Shown here: in pieces, positions 54,232 to 64,000 of the stretch
Numbering within the stretch: position 1 is the stretch's first letter
Layout of the letters: every line of letters starts with the position of its first letter
Assembly: GCA_963722495.1 (NCBI GenBank)
Contig: CAVRND010000027.1
Coordinates: 186,001 to 250,000, forward strand
Length of the DNA: 64,000 bases
From: Hyphomicrobium_A sp963722495
GTDB lineage: Bacteria > Pseudomonadota > Alphaproteobacteria > Rhizobiales > Hyphomicrobiaceae
Direction: 5' to 3'
Notes under the pieces: generated by a model
What the model saw: only the letters and a program-made list of their open reading frames with translations
What the model was told of the DNA's origin: nothing
The model's database searches: none
Made by a program: the position numbers and the translations under genes

Positions 54232-56916
54232 ATGCGTTGTCGCGCCATGCCTGCGCTCGTCGCAGGCGTACTTGCCGTTGCGTCCACTGCCGCCGTCGCC
54301 CAAACCGCGCCCGACGCCGGCAGCCGAGCAGCTTCCGCCGGTCGAGGTGATCCAGAAGCAGCCGACGCCAGCGCCTGCCGCCAAGAAGAAATCCGCCGCC
54401 AAGAAGAAGCAGGCGCCCGTTTCTCCTGCTCCGCAGCCGCCTGCCTCGGTCGCCGAGCGCGACCCGGCGACGCAAAATCCCAATTCCGTCTATGGCGCCG
54501 CCGGCAGCACTGGGGCAGCAGAGCGCGCTTACGAGAGCGCCATCACGCCGGTCAACCCGCAGCAGCTCACGCCGACGAACCTGCAAGGCTTCTCCAGCTC
54601 GGCGACGAACATTACGCCGGCGGAGCTGACGGAGCGCCAGCCGCGCAATCTCAACGAGGCGCTGACGCGCGTTCCCGGCGTCATCGTGATCAACGATGAC
54701 GGCGCCGGCCACCACGGCGGCATCGGCATGCGCGGCTCACCCGCGCGCCGGTCACGCAAGATGCTCGTCATGGAAGACGGCCACACGTCCAACCTGGCGC
54801 TGTGGCTCGACCCGTCGGTGCACTACTGGGCGCCGGCCGACCGCATCGAGAGCCTCGAAGTTATCCGCGGCACGATCATCACGCACGGCCCCAACAACAA
54901 TTTTGGCGTTATCAACGCGCGCAATCTGTCGCCGTTCGGGCCCGACGAGACGGTCGTTAGCGCCGCCATGGGATGGACCCAGCTGCGCGGCGGCTGCGCC
55001 GGTGAAGGTGGAGATCAGGTCTGCAAGGGCGACTCCACCGAAGAATCCTACCGCTGGCACGTACATACCCGGCAGCACGCCGAGAACGTCGGCCTCGTTC
55101 TGTCGTACACCGGCGCCGATGTTCAGGGTGTCTGGGATACGGAGCGCCTGCGCTTCCATGACTTCCACGGCGCGCTCGGCTGGAAGGGCGTCGACGACGA
55201 TCTGACGGTCTCTGTCACCTACGCCCGCCAGCGCGATAATTACGACGAGCAGAACTTCCTCGGCGGCATTGAGGTTGAGGAAGATTTCGCGAATGACGAT
55301 GAAGCAGATGAATTTGCAGAGCAGCTGGCAGAGTCATATCGCGGTGGGGCTGAGCAGGCCTTTTTCGGCACAGGCCACTGCAAGACCTGTTTCGCACCTG
55401 CTTCGGGCCTGAACACGTACAACGGCGATGTCTGGCGCGGTCAGATCGTACACAATGCCTATCTGGACGACGACACGACGGTCACCAGCCGCGTGTATGC
55501 GGGTGAGCACCGTCGCGATCGCTATCAGCTCATCACGCCCGGGTCCAATCCAGATGGTACGTCCGGTGACACGCCGGTTCAGACCGCCGACGGATACCTT
55601 TTTGGTGAAGATACGATGTTCGGCCGTCTGCGCACCTTCCGGCACCTCGGAGGCGAACTGCGTACCGAATGGGCCAACCGCCAACTGTTCGGGTTCAGCC
55701 AGGATATCCAGGCAGGCATTCGCTACGAATACCAGGACATGACCAACCGCAACTTCCTTGGCACCAATGGACAGATCCTGGACGATGGAGACGAGAGTGG
55801 CGCCACGCTGTTCGACCGTTCGCTGAAGGCCAATACGGTCTCGGCCTTCCTACAGACCAACATTGCCGTTGCCAGGGACTTCAACGTTCTGCCCGGCATC
55901 CGCTTCGAGTGGTACGATATCAGCCGCCAGAACCGGGTGATTGCCGAAGAGGAGAGCGAAGCGGAAGGGGGTGATGAGGATGAATGCGACAACGCATTTG
56001 GGACCGAAGACTGCCTGGCGATTGGCGGGATAAACTTCAACCCTGATCGTCCGAGCGAGAGCTACTCGAACTTCAATGCGTTGCCCGGCATCGCTTTCGC
56101 CTACACGGGCCTCTACCGTTCGACGGTATTCGGCGGCTACCACCGCGGCATGTCGACGGGCGTCCTGCGCAACGAGGACTTCCCGGCGCCGGACGAGATC
56201 GGCGACAACTTCAACCTCGGCTTCCGCAGCTCGGCCATCAAGGGCTTCGACTATGAGGTCGCCGGCTTCTATCAGCTGATCCAGGACTACCAGTTCGGCG
56301 CGTCGTTCTCCGACGCAGGCGATCGGTCCTACGGTCGGGCCAATGAGGTCGAGATCAGCGGCGTCGAGCTCGCCGGTCGACTGAACTCGCATCCCTTTAC
56401 CGGTGGCCCGCTCAACTTCTTCGCTGAGAGCAACTACACCTATGCGCGCGGCACCTTTACCGATGCGCCCGCGCTCGACGAAGACGGCAACATCGTCGGC
56501 AGCTTCAATGGCAATCACCTACCTGAGGTGCCGTTCCATGTGGCGGCATTGACGTTGGGCGTCGAGGGACGCACGGGCTGGCGCTGGAACGCAAGCGCCA
56601 CTTGGACCTACCGCGGCTCCTTCTACACGGACGAAGGCAACACTGGGTACGGCATCTACGAAGCAGAGTGCGAGGAAGAGGACCCCGCGACCCGGGCGAA
56701 TACGAGTGCGAGATCGAGGAAGCCGGTGAGGACGGTCAGGTGCCCTCCATCTGGCTGCTGTCGGCGCGCTTCAACATGGACCTCGGCGATACCGGCGCCA
56801 GCGTGTTCGTTGCCGGCGATAACCTGCTCGACAAGCTCTACATCTCCGACCGCGAGGACGGCATGAAGCCCGGCTTGGGCCGCACCGTCTGGACGGGCTT
56901 CAAGTACAAGTTCTGA
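54232..56916 (+). CDS. TonB-dependent outer-membrane receptor, FecA-like (frameshifted)
   Basis: About 893 residues. Signal peptide PALVAGVLAVASTAAVAQTA, then after a frame break near 54320 a Pro/Lys-rich linker (PAPAAKKKSAAKKKQAPVSP) and the plug domain (NLNEALTRVPGVIVINDDG, GIGMRGSPARRSRKMLVMED, RIESLEVIRGTIITHGPN). The barrel ends in the typical terminal Phe (FKYKF), reached after a second break near 56690. Receptors of this class import ferric siderophores or, near glycan genes, oligosaccharides. Surface loops are very acidic and contain paired cysteines (DECDNAFGTEDC, GHCKTC). I see no obvious TonB box. A perfect terminator follows. Confidence 0.9.
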
Positions 56917-56951
56917 GAAAGTTACTGACGCGCGTGCGTGAGCACGTTGCA

Positions 56952-56991
56952 ACCGCCCCCACCACCCCAGAGGTGGGGGCGGTCTTTTTTT
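56952..56991 (+). terminator. Rho-independent terminator of the TonB receptor gene
   Basis: ACCGCCCCCACC (56952-56963) pairs perfectly with GGTGGGGGCGGT (56972-56983) over an 8-base loop and is followed by a run of seven T. It lies 36 bases past the receptor stop. This is the clearest terminator of the window. Confidence 0.93.
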
Positions 56992-57008
56992 GCCGCGGCC
57001 ATTTCCCA

Positions 57009-57024
57009 CGCTTAACGTTAAGCG
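57009..57024. promoter_or_regulatory. 16-bp perfect palindrome upstream of the GH5 gene
   Basis: CGCTTAACGTTAAGCG is a perfect palindrome just after the receptor terminator and 87 bases before the GH5 start. Its position between terminator and next gene suits an operator for the glycosidase-polymerase transcript. The regulator is unknown; the local LuxR regulator is one candidate. Confidence 0.4.
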
Positions 57025-57110
57025 GACACGCCGACCCAATCCCCGACCCGACTACCTAATGTGCGCACTGCCTCGCGTCGCGCGGCACGCCCATTGTGTC
57101 GAACGGGTCC

Positions 57111-58286
57111 ATGGCGGCAGACAATTCGAAAGCGAATACCGCGCAAGCGCAACGGGCTCATCTCATTGACCGGCGTACGCTGTTGGCTGGATTGGCGACG
57201 GCAACGCTGGCACCGCTGAACGCGACTGCGCGGGGAACGGCACCCTCGCGGGCGGCCGCGCGCATGCATGCCTTCGCGACTGGCTTTAACCTGCCCGGCG
57301 TCTGCGATGTACCGCCCGGCGAGGCGCGCCTGCCTAGCGGGGAGCTGCTCGGCTACCTGGCCAAGCGCGGCTTCCGTTCCATCCGTCTGCCGGTCGACCC
57401 GCAGCTGTGCGCCGACGGAGACGCCCAGTTCCGAAGCGCGCTCGATGATGCTCAAAAGCGCATTCTTGGATCGGGATTGTCTCTCATCCTCGACATGCAT
57501 CCCGGCGCCGAGGCGGGCACTTTGCTGCGTGACGACGCCGCAAAAGGGGGCGAGCTGATCGTTGCGGCTTGGCGCTGGCTGGCAAGAGTCTCCGCTGAGC
57601 TTCCGCCCGATCGCGTGGCGCTCGAGCTGTTGAACGAGCCGCCGCTTGCCACCGAGGATTGGCGCGTCCTGCGTGGCCGTCTCGTCGGCCAGATCCGCGA
57701 GATCGCTCCGGATCACACGCTCGCCTGGGGCGCGGCACAGAACCAAACCATCGAGGAGACGATCGCCGACCCCGGGCCCGACGACGCGAACGCGATCGCA
57801 GCCGTGCACTACTACTATCCGATGGTGTTCACGCATCAGGGCCAGAGTTGGGGCAATTCGCCGTATGAGCCCATACGCCAGCTGCCGTTCCCGCTCGATG
57901 CTGGCGACCCGCAAGTGATGGCAATTGCCGCACGGCTACGGGCTGATGGCCGCGCCGATAGCCTGGCGGAGCTCAATGCGGCAACCCAGGCACCGTGGAC
58001 GGCGGCGCGCATTGAAAAAGACTTCGCCGCGTTGGGCGCCTGGGCAAAGACGAGTGGCCGTCCGGTCATCGTCAACGAGTTCGGCGTCTATCGCGACTAT
58101 GCCCTGGAAGGCGACCGTGTGCGCTGGCTTGGTGCCGTGCGCCGTGCCGCCGAAAGCAACGGCTTCGGCTGGTGCCATTGGGAGTTCGATCAGGGGTTCG
58201 GCTTCACCCTGTCGCGCGAGGACGCGAGCTTGATCGATGAGCCCGTGCTGACGGCGCTGCTCGGCACCGACGAGGCGCGGAACTGA
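57111..58286 (+). CDS. Glycoside hydrolase family 5 (cellulase-like), exported
   Basis: A 391-residue GH5 TIM-barrel enzyme. The N-terminus has a twin-arginine-type signal (IDRRTLLAGLATATLAPL). Catalytic residues: acid/base Glu in VALELLNEPPL, nucleophile Glu in VIVNEFGVYRD; also RSIRLPVDPQL at strand 2, ILDMHPG and HYYYPMVFTHQG. The family cleaves beta-1,4 or related glycans by a retaining mechanism. The start is the ATG at 57111; an in-frame GTG lies 15 bases upstream. It ends one base before the polymerase gene, so it belongs to the polysaccharide operon and probably trims or releases polymer in the periplasm. Confidence 0.92.
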   Translation: MAADNSKANTAQAQRAHLIDRRTLLAGLATATLAPLNATARGTAPSRAAARMHAFATGFNLPGVCDVPPGEARLPSGELLGYLAKRGFRSIRLPVDPQLCADGDAQFRSALDDAQKRILGSGLSLILDMHPGAEAGTLLRDDAAKGGELIVAAWRWLARVSAELPPDRVALELLNEPPLATEDWRVLRGRLVGQIREIAPDHTLAWGAAQNQTIEETIADPGPDDANAIAAVHYYYPMVFTHQGQSWGNSPYEPIRQLPFPLDAGDPQVMAIAARLRADGRADSLAELNAATQAPWTAARIEKDFAALGAWAKTSGRPVIVNEFGVYRDYALEGDRVRWLGAVRRAAESNGFGWCHWEFDQGFGFTLSREDASLIDEPVLTALLGTDEARN

Positions 58287-58287
58287 T

Positions 58288-59839
58288 ATGAGCGTCGCCG
58301 CAATCCCCGCACGCTGGCACCAGCCATCGGCATCGCGCGCATCTTTGCCCCGGACACGCTGCTGCAATTTGCGCTGGGGGTCGCCATCCTCGGTACCGGA
58401 GTCGGGCTCGCGCTGGGCAATCTCTATCTCGCCTACGCGTTCACCTTCGCCGCCATGTTCGGCGTCACGATGCTGTTGCCCGGCACGACGCCGTTCCTGC
58501 TGATATTCGCGTTCCTGTTTCAAAACACGTTCGTCGCCTTCACCGCCACGTGGGTCAAGAGCACAGACGTGCTCGATCAGATGCGGGCCTTGAACGTCAT
58601 CATGCTGGCGGCGGTGTTCACTTGCTTTCTGGTCACCGGCCAATTCAGCGCGCGCGTGCTGCCGCGCGGCGTGCGGCCTTGGGTCAACGCCACCTGGCTC
58701 GTCTTCGCCGTGGTCGGACTCTACTTCGCGCTAGGGCTGGCGTTGGGCAACGGCAAGGATGCGATCATCTACCTGCGCGGCATGGTCGTGCCGCTGATGT
58801 GCCTGCAGATCGCGCTCGTTTGCGGCGCGCGCTTTCGCGTTCCGCTGGCGCCGGCGCTGCTGGTCGCAACGCTGCTGATCATCGTCTACGGCTACTGCGA
58901 GCTGATGTTCGAGACGAGGTTCCTCAGCCTCTTTAACGGCGACCGCTATCTGTGGCTGAAGATGCAGGACGACATCGTGCGGGGTGTCTATACGCGCCTG
59001 ATGGAGGAGACGGGCTTCGTTCTGCGCGGCATCGACGACATGATGCGGGTGTCGCTGTTCAACCTCTCGGGCTCCGACCACGACGCTATCAAGATCTTCC
59101 GGTTGAGCGGTCCCAACTTCCATCCCATCAGCTTCGGCTATGCGCTGGCGCTGCTGTCGGCATGGCTGTTCGCCAATCGCGTCCGCTGGGTTGCCATCCT
59201 GGCGCTGCCGCTGCTCATCTTCGTCGGATCGAAGGGCGCCATCGTGCTCTTCCTGCTGTTCTTCTTCATGCTGCTGGCGATGCGGCTGCTGCCGGCGCGC
59301 GTCGCGATGGCGGCGTTCCTCGTCGTGCTGGGCCTCTACGTCGCGGCGGTTGTCTGGCTCGGTTTGCGGGTAGGGGACTATCACGTCCTCGGCCTGATGG
59401 CGGGCATACGCGATTTCCTCGCCAATCCGCTCGGCCATGGCGTCGGCAGCGGCGGCGTTCTGTCGGAAGCCGGCTCGATGGTGAACTGGATCAACGCGCA
59501 GGGAACAGGCGCCACCGAAATTCCGGTCGAGAGCGCTATCGCCGTGCTGCTCTATCAGCTCGGCATCGGCGCCGCCGTTTTCGTCGGGTTGCTGGTCATG
59601 CTCGCGCGGCGCTTCCGCAAGGCATACCTGGCCTCCCGCGAGCCGCTGTTCCTGTTCGCCTTCGTCGCCATCTCGACCATCTGCGCCAACGCGGTCTTCC
59701 AGGAGGAGGCGTTCTTCGCTCCCTTGGCGCTCGGGCTTTGCTTGATGCTGACCGGGCTGTCGCTCGGCGCGCTATCGGGCGGCGAACGGCGCGACGACGC
59801 GACCGCTTGCGCAAGGGGCGGTCGAGCGGTACCGAGTAG
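58288..59839 (+). CDS. Wzy/O-antigen ligase-like membrane polymerase (frameshifted)
   Basis: About 510 residues with ten or more helices. The ATG at 58288 gives only a short lead before a two-base shift near 58310; coding continues IFAPDTLLQFALGVAILGTG and LAYAFTFAAMFGVTMLLPGT. Typical Wzy features are the many helices and a large periplasmic loop (ETRFLSLFNGDRYLWLKMQD to RLSGPNFHPISFGYALALLS) with an Arg-rich part. The C-terminal end is unclear: one frame stops at 59839, the main frame runs to 60020 across the opposite gene. Wzy enzymes polymerise lipid-linked repeat units in the periplasm. It follows GH5 by one base. Confidence 0.84.
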
Positions 59840-61339
59840 GGCCGGCATCTTCGGCGAATGGGCCGAACCGTCGATGCACTCGAGCTGCCCATATCGCGTC
59901 AGCGTGTGCAGCCGGCGCCCTGTCCAGCCCGGAGGCGTGCGCAGAACAGTATGCACGCGCTGTTCGAAGGCGGTTTCGTCGAGACGTACGACCTCCGCCA
60001 GTCCGATTCCGGTCCCGTAGCCGCGTTCGCAATCCTGCACCGGGCGCCATAGCCGATCGTCGCGCATGAAAAACCCGCCGGCAGGGCGCGCGGCGCGCTG
60101 ATCGACGAGGACCGGATTGGCCGGGTGGGGCGTCCACGGGCCGGTCAGCTTCGGCGCTGAGAACAGGGACAGCGTGTCGGAGTAGGAGCCCTGTCCGTCG
60201 CGCGTGGCCGCGAACATCCACAAGCGCCCGTTGTGACGCACCAAGGTGGCGTCCGAGACCTCGATGCCCGAAAGCAGCGTCGCCACTTTCGTCCAGCTCT
60301 GCGGGAAAGGGTCAGCCCGGTAGAGGTCGACGGTCCGATTGGCCGAGCTCTCGGGGATCATCCAGATCTGCCCGTCGTCCTCGAAGAGGAAGGGATAGGA
60401 AAGATGCCAGGGCTCTTCGAGTGCCCGCCGTACCGGGCTGACGCCTCCGCCGCGGTCGACCTCGACGTAGGAGATGACGCCCTTCGGCGCCCGATGATCG
60501 AGCTCCTCGAAGAAGATGTAGTGGCGGCCATTGACGCTGATCGGAAACGGATCGGCGAAGAACCGCACGCCAGGATCGGGCAGGATGTTCCACTGCGCGC
60601 CATCGAGGCTGAGGGACTCGTAGATGCCCGGCGCGCCTTTCTCGATGAAGCGCCAGCCGATGCGCCAATGCGGCGCGTAATAGCAGAGCTTGTAGAGGCG
60701 CCGCACGGCGGAGAAGGCGATCGCGCGCAACAGGAACGAGATGGCTGACGGGCGTAGCTGACATGCGGGCGCGGCCGCGCTTTGATCGCCTCGCCGGGCG
60801 TCAGCCGCGCCGTTCGGGTAACGTGCGACGGCCACGGCGACGAGCGTGACGACACGCGCGAGGGCGAACTCCATCGCCTCGCTTACCGTCTCCGCATTGT
60901 CCGTGCCCGGCACGCCCTCGACGACGACGGCGCCCGTGGCCGCGTCAGCGACGCTGACGGTGGACATGCGGCCCTCGAGCAGAGGCGCCAGCAATCGCCG
61001 GCAGGCCGGCCTGCCCGTCATAGAGAACCACGAGGCGCGGGGACGTTTCGCAGCATGCGGCCGGCGCCGCGGCGAGATCGATGACAAGGTCGGGCGGCCT
61101 GCGAGTCCGCCGCTGTTGCACCGCTTCAGCTCGTCCCAGTCGATCGGGTCGCTCGGTCGGGGACCACGCCGGCGATAGATCAGACTTTCGAGCTGGAAGA
61201 GCAGTCCGACTGCTGACGGCTCCGGCGTCACGGGCCCGGCGACAAAGTCGCACACATGACCGTCACGCTGCAGACGATCGCGCAGGTCGATAAGCCAGCG
61301 GCGCGCATGCGACGGGTCGATCCTTACGTGCAGCCGCAT
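59772..61339 (-). CDS. Glucosamine inositolphosphorylceramide transferase-like protein (frameshifted)
   Basis: About 520 residues. The N-terminal part (start 61339) resembles a formyltransferase-type fold and includes PDLVIDLAAAPAACCETSPR in a second frame, with breaks near 61095 and 61000. From about 60640 comes a beta-propeller-like domain with repeated blades: FFADPFPISVNGRHYIFFEE, GVISYVEVDR, PWHLSYPFLFEDDGQIWMIP, DATLVRHNGRLWMFAATRDG and HPANPVLVDQRAARPAGGFF. This two-domain layout matches bacterial proteins annotated after plant GIPC glucosamine transferase. Enzyme activity is not established. The 3' end is uncertain and overlaps the polymerase gene. Its place between Wzy-like and Wzx-like genes suggests a role in the glycan. 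Confidence 0.75.
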
Positions 61340-61564
61340 CCGCGTCGCATTGTCCCTATTGGACGCCCGGTCGAGTGGCCGGCCGATCTGGCCGTTAGCT
61401 TTAGTGATCGGCGTCGCCAGACACGCAAACCCGTAACCTGTTAGAGCCTTGGAGGCGACGCGTAGTGCCCGGCATGCTTACCGGGCTGGGGATTGCAGCG
61501 GGGCGAACGCCGTCGCTGCCATGTGGAAAGCATACTCAGGTAGCCTGTCTTGCCGCGCGTGACG

Positions 61565-62908
61565 ATGCGAAGCCTGATCGAGTTCGGCCGCCAGCAGGGC
61601 GCCGATCGGCAAATCCGCTCCAACGTGCTTCTGCTCGGCGTCGTCCTTTTCGGGGCGGTGCTGGCGTTCGCGATGTTCGCGGTGATTGCGCGCGATATCG
61701 GCCCGGAGCGCTTCGGTCATTTCGCCGCCATCTTCAATGCCGTGTCGTTCCTGGCCGTGGTGGCCGCGCTCGGGCAGGAGACGCTGATCGGGCGATCGTG
61801 GAACGAGTATGCCGGACGTGGCCGCTACGATCTCGCCGGCGGTGCGCTCGTGTTCGGCATCCGCAACGTTCTGATCGGCGCTCTTGCTGGCTGGCGGCTA
61901 CTCGTGGTCACGGTTGGCCCGTGGTTCGGCCTCACCGGCAAGCTGGCGCTGGCGGCGGCGGCGCTGGTGGTGTTCCAGACGCTGCTCGCCTTCAGCACGA
62001 GCGCGAGCCGGCCGCTCGCCGGGGTGTTCGCCGCGACGAGCGGCTTCGAAGTAACGTGGCGTCTCGCGACGATCGTCGGCGTGCTGGTGGCCATCGCGTT
62101 GGCGCACGAGATCAGCGATGAAGGCTTACTGCTGCTTCTCGCCGGCGGAACCGCGCTGGCGGTCGCAATGCAGGCGGTGCTGTCGTACCGCGAGCTTCCG
62201 AAAGGTATCGATTGGTCGGCCTTGGCGTTCGAGCCCAGGGCCTGGCTCAAGCGTTGCGTGCCCATGTGGGGCGCCGCAATTCTCGAAGCCACGAACCAAT
62301 ACGTCGACGTCGTCTCTCATCGCGTTGCTCATCGATCCCGGTGGCGGCCGGCGGATATTTCGCCGCCAACCGCATCTCGAATGCCTTCGCCAAGGTGACG
62401 CTGGCGACCTCGAACCTCGCGGCCAGCCGCGTCTCTCTGCTCTATTTCAATCGCCCGCGCGCCGAGTTGCTCGACTTCGTCCGCTCGCTTGCGCTGTCGA
62501 CGGCCGGTCTGGTTTTCGCAGGGCTGGCGGCGCTCTTCGTGCTCGGCACGTCGCTGCTGTCGATTTTCGGCGCCACGTATGCCGACGAGTTCTGGACCCT
62601 CATGGTGCTGTCGATCGGCACCGCCACGGTCGCGCTGTGCGGGCCGGCTCCCGTACATGCTGCTCCATACCGGGCACGAGAGCGCTCTACACGCGCACCG
62701 TTGCCGCGCGCTCTCGCCGCGCGACTATGCTCTATTCTTTGTGCTGACGCCGATCCTTGGCACGCTCGGTGCGGCGTTGGCCTTTACGCTCGTCTCGCTC
62801 GGGAGCTGCGTCGTACTCAACGCCGTCTGCCGCACGCGTCTTGGCATTGACCCTTCCGTCGGCTGTCTCATCGCTCGCACTGATCTCGAGCAGGCGGAGC
62901 GCGCATGA
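61565..62908 (+). CDS. Wzx-like oligosaccharide flippase (frameshifted)
   Basis: About 446 residues with some twelve helices of the MATE/MVF (polysaccharide flippase) fold: VLLLGVVLFGAVLAFAMFAV, ARDIGPERFGHFAAIFNAVS, LGQETLIGRSWNEYAGRGRY. The later part is VAAGGYFAANRISNAFAKVT and FGATYADEFWTLMVLSIGTA, then YMLLHTGHESALHAHRCRAL. Three single extra bases (near 62313, 62341 and 62649) account for all frame changes and leave the total length divisible by three. It would move lipid-linked repeat units to the periplasm for the polymerase. Its stop overlaps the start of the GT4 gene (ATGA). Confidence 0.9.
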
Positions 62909-64000
62909 AGCCCGACCCCTCAAAGCGCCCGCGCATCGTTCTGCTGCAGACGCAAGCTGAGAACGCCGGCGCGCAGGAGATCGCGCGCATCCTGGGTCAC
63001 GGGCTCCAGGCGCGTGGCTTCGACGTACACTTCGGGTTCTTTTTTCGCCGCACGGCCGGCTATGACAACGCGCGCCGGGCGTGTTCTTCGGCGCCGATCA
63101 TCGCCCGACTGGCCCGATCAGCGTTGCCCGCAATGGCGTCGCGCATCCGCCGCCGCATCCGAGATTTGCAGCCTGATGCCGTGCTGACGTTCCAGCACTA
63201 CGGCAACATCTTCGGCGCGCCCCTTGCCCGTGCGGCGGGGGCGCGGACCGTGCTTGCCAATCTCAATTCGACGCTGAAGGCGCTTCCGTTCTGGGTCGGC
63301 GGGCGCCGACTGGCTGCTATCGGCAACCGGAATTTACACGTGCGCGATTGCCAACTCGGCGAGTCACGGAAGCGGAGTTTCGCGCCCTGCCGCCGCCGTT
63401 CGGCAGCCGCTGGTTCGCATCGATCATGGCTTCGAGCCGAAGCTCAGCGCGCTATCGAAATCAGCGGCGCGCGAGCAGCTCTCGCTTCCGCGCGATGCAA
63501 TCCTGCTCGGGAACGTCGGACGCCTGCATCCGCAGAAGAACCAGCAGGCGCTGATCGCACTGCTGCCTGCCAATCCCGATTGGCATGTCGCGCTCGCGGG
63601 GCAGGGCAGGTCGCTTGGAAGCTCTGCAGGCGAGGGCGCGCCAGCTCGGATGTCTGGATAGGGTGCACTTCGTCGGTGAGCTGCCGCCCGATCAGGTCGG
63701 CGCGTTTCTCAAGGCGCTCGACGTTTTCGTGTTCACCTCGCTGCACGAAACGTTCGGGCTCGCCGCGGTCGAGGCCGCCAACAACGGCATCCCCGTGGTG
63801 AGCCACGATCTCGACGTCATGCGAGAGGTGCTCTCGGTGGAAGGGGGCCCATGCGCCCGCTTCGCGGACGCGAACAGACCTGCCGGCGCTGCAGGCGGCC
63901 GTGCGCGATGTGCTCGGCGATCCGGTGCTGGCTGCAACGCTGATCGAACGCGGAGGACGCCTGCGCGATAAGTACGCGCTGGATACGATGGTCGATGCGT
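62905..64000 (+). CDS. Glycosyltransferase family 4 (frameshifted, cut by window end)
   Basis: At least 360 residues of a GT-B enzyme. The N-terminal domain starts RIVLLQTQAENAGAQEIARI with FDVHFGFFFRR and AVLTFQHYGNIFGAPLARAA. After a break near 63350 another frame gives VRIDHGFEPKLSALSKSAAR, LLGNVGRLHPQKNQQALIAL and WHVALAGQG. The last visible frame carries RVHFVGELPPDQVGAFLKAL and the nucleotide-sugar motif ETFGLAAVEAANNGIPVVSH, with the E-x7-E pair. A further shift falls near 63870. It would add a sugar to the lipid-linked repeat unit on the cytoplasmic side. The 3' end lies outside the window. Confidence 0.9.

Overview
The window is GC-rich chromosomal DNA from an alphaproteobacterium, most likely of the order Hyphomicrobiales (Rhizobiales). 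The gene families point there: an NdvA/ChvA-type cyclic beta-glucan exporter, an HWE-family histidine kinase, a TAXI TRAP binding protein, a carboxynorspermidine pathway and many short secreted proteins. I cannot name the genus. No phage, transposase, integrase or CRISPR array is visible.

Layout. 0-8 kb: housekeeping and small genes (DUF411 and SIMPL proteins, a CAT-anticodon tRNA), a four-gene minus-strand operon built around aspartate decarboxylase panD, small secreted proteins, a HAD phosphatase and a Pr6Pr membrane protein. 8-16.5 kb: a CoA-transferase, a polytopic membrane protein, small genes, and the carboxynorspermidine synthase/decarboxylase pair. 16.5-20.9 kb: a TIGR04255 gene of different base composition beside tRNA-Thr, then rlmB, tRNA-Tyr and amtB. 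21.2-25.6 kb: a membrane-anchored repeat protein followed by two dynamin-like GTPases, a possible membrane-remodelling module. 26-33.7 kb: a TAXI protein, a CusBA-type RND pump and NdvA. 33.9-42 kb: a signalling operon of a roughly 2,100-residue hybrid kinase carrying eleven tandem 92-residue double-HAMP units, an HWE kinase and a stand-alone receiver. 42-46.6 kb: an MHS-family transporter, a His/Lys-rich secreted peptide and eutBC. 46.6-64 kb: an exopolysaccharide region with WecG-type transferase, ExoP/Wzc co-polymerase, WcaJ-type initiating transferase, a LuxR-type regulator with its NarX-type kinase, a TonB-dependent receptor, a GH5 glycosidase, a Wzy-like polymerase, a GIPC-transferase-like protein, a Wzx-like flippase and a GT4 transferase cut by the window end.

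A technical point dominates interpretation. More than twenty genes are broken by reading-frame shifts although both halves remain clearly coding. In every case I could resolve, removing one or two bases restores the family sequence, so the shifts look like insertion-type sequencing errors rather than gene decay. I therefore annotate these as single genes spanning the shifts.

The most interesting parts are the poly-HAMP signalling operon, the paired dynamin-like GTPases with an anchored partner, the panD-GNAT-nitrilase-NTF2 operon, and the polysaccharide locus that includes its own two-component system, TonB receptor and glycosidase.
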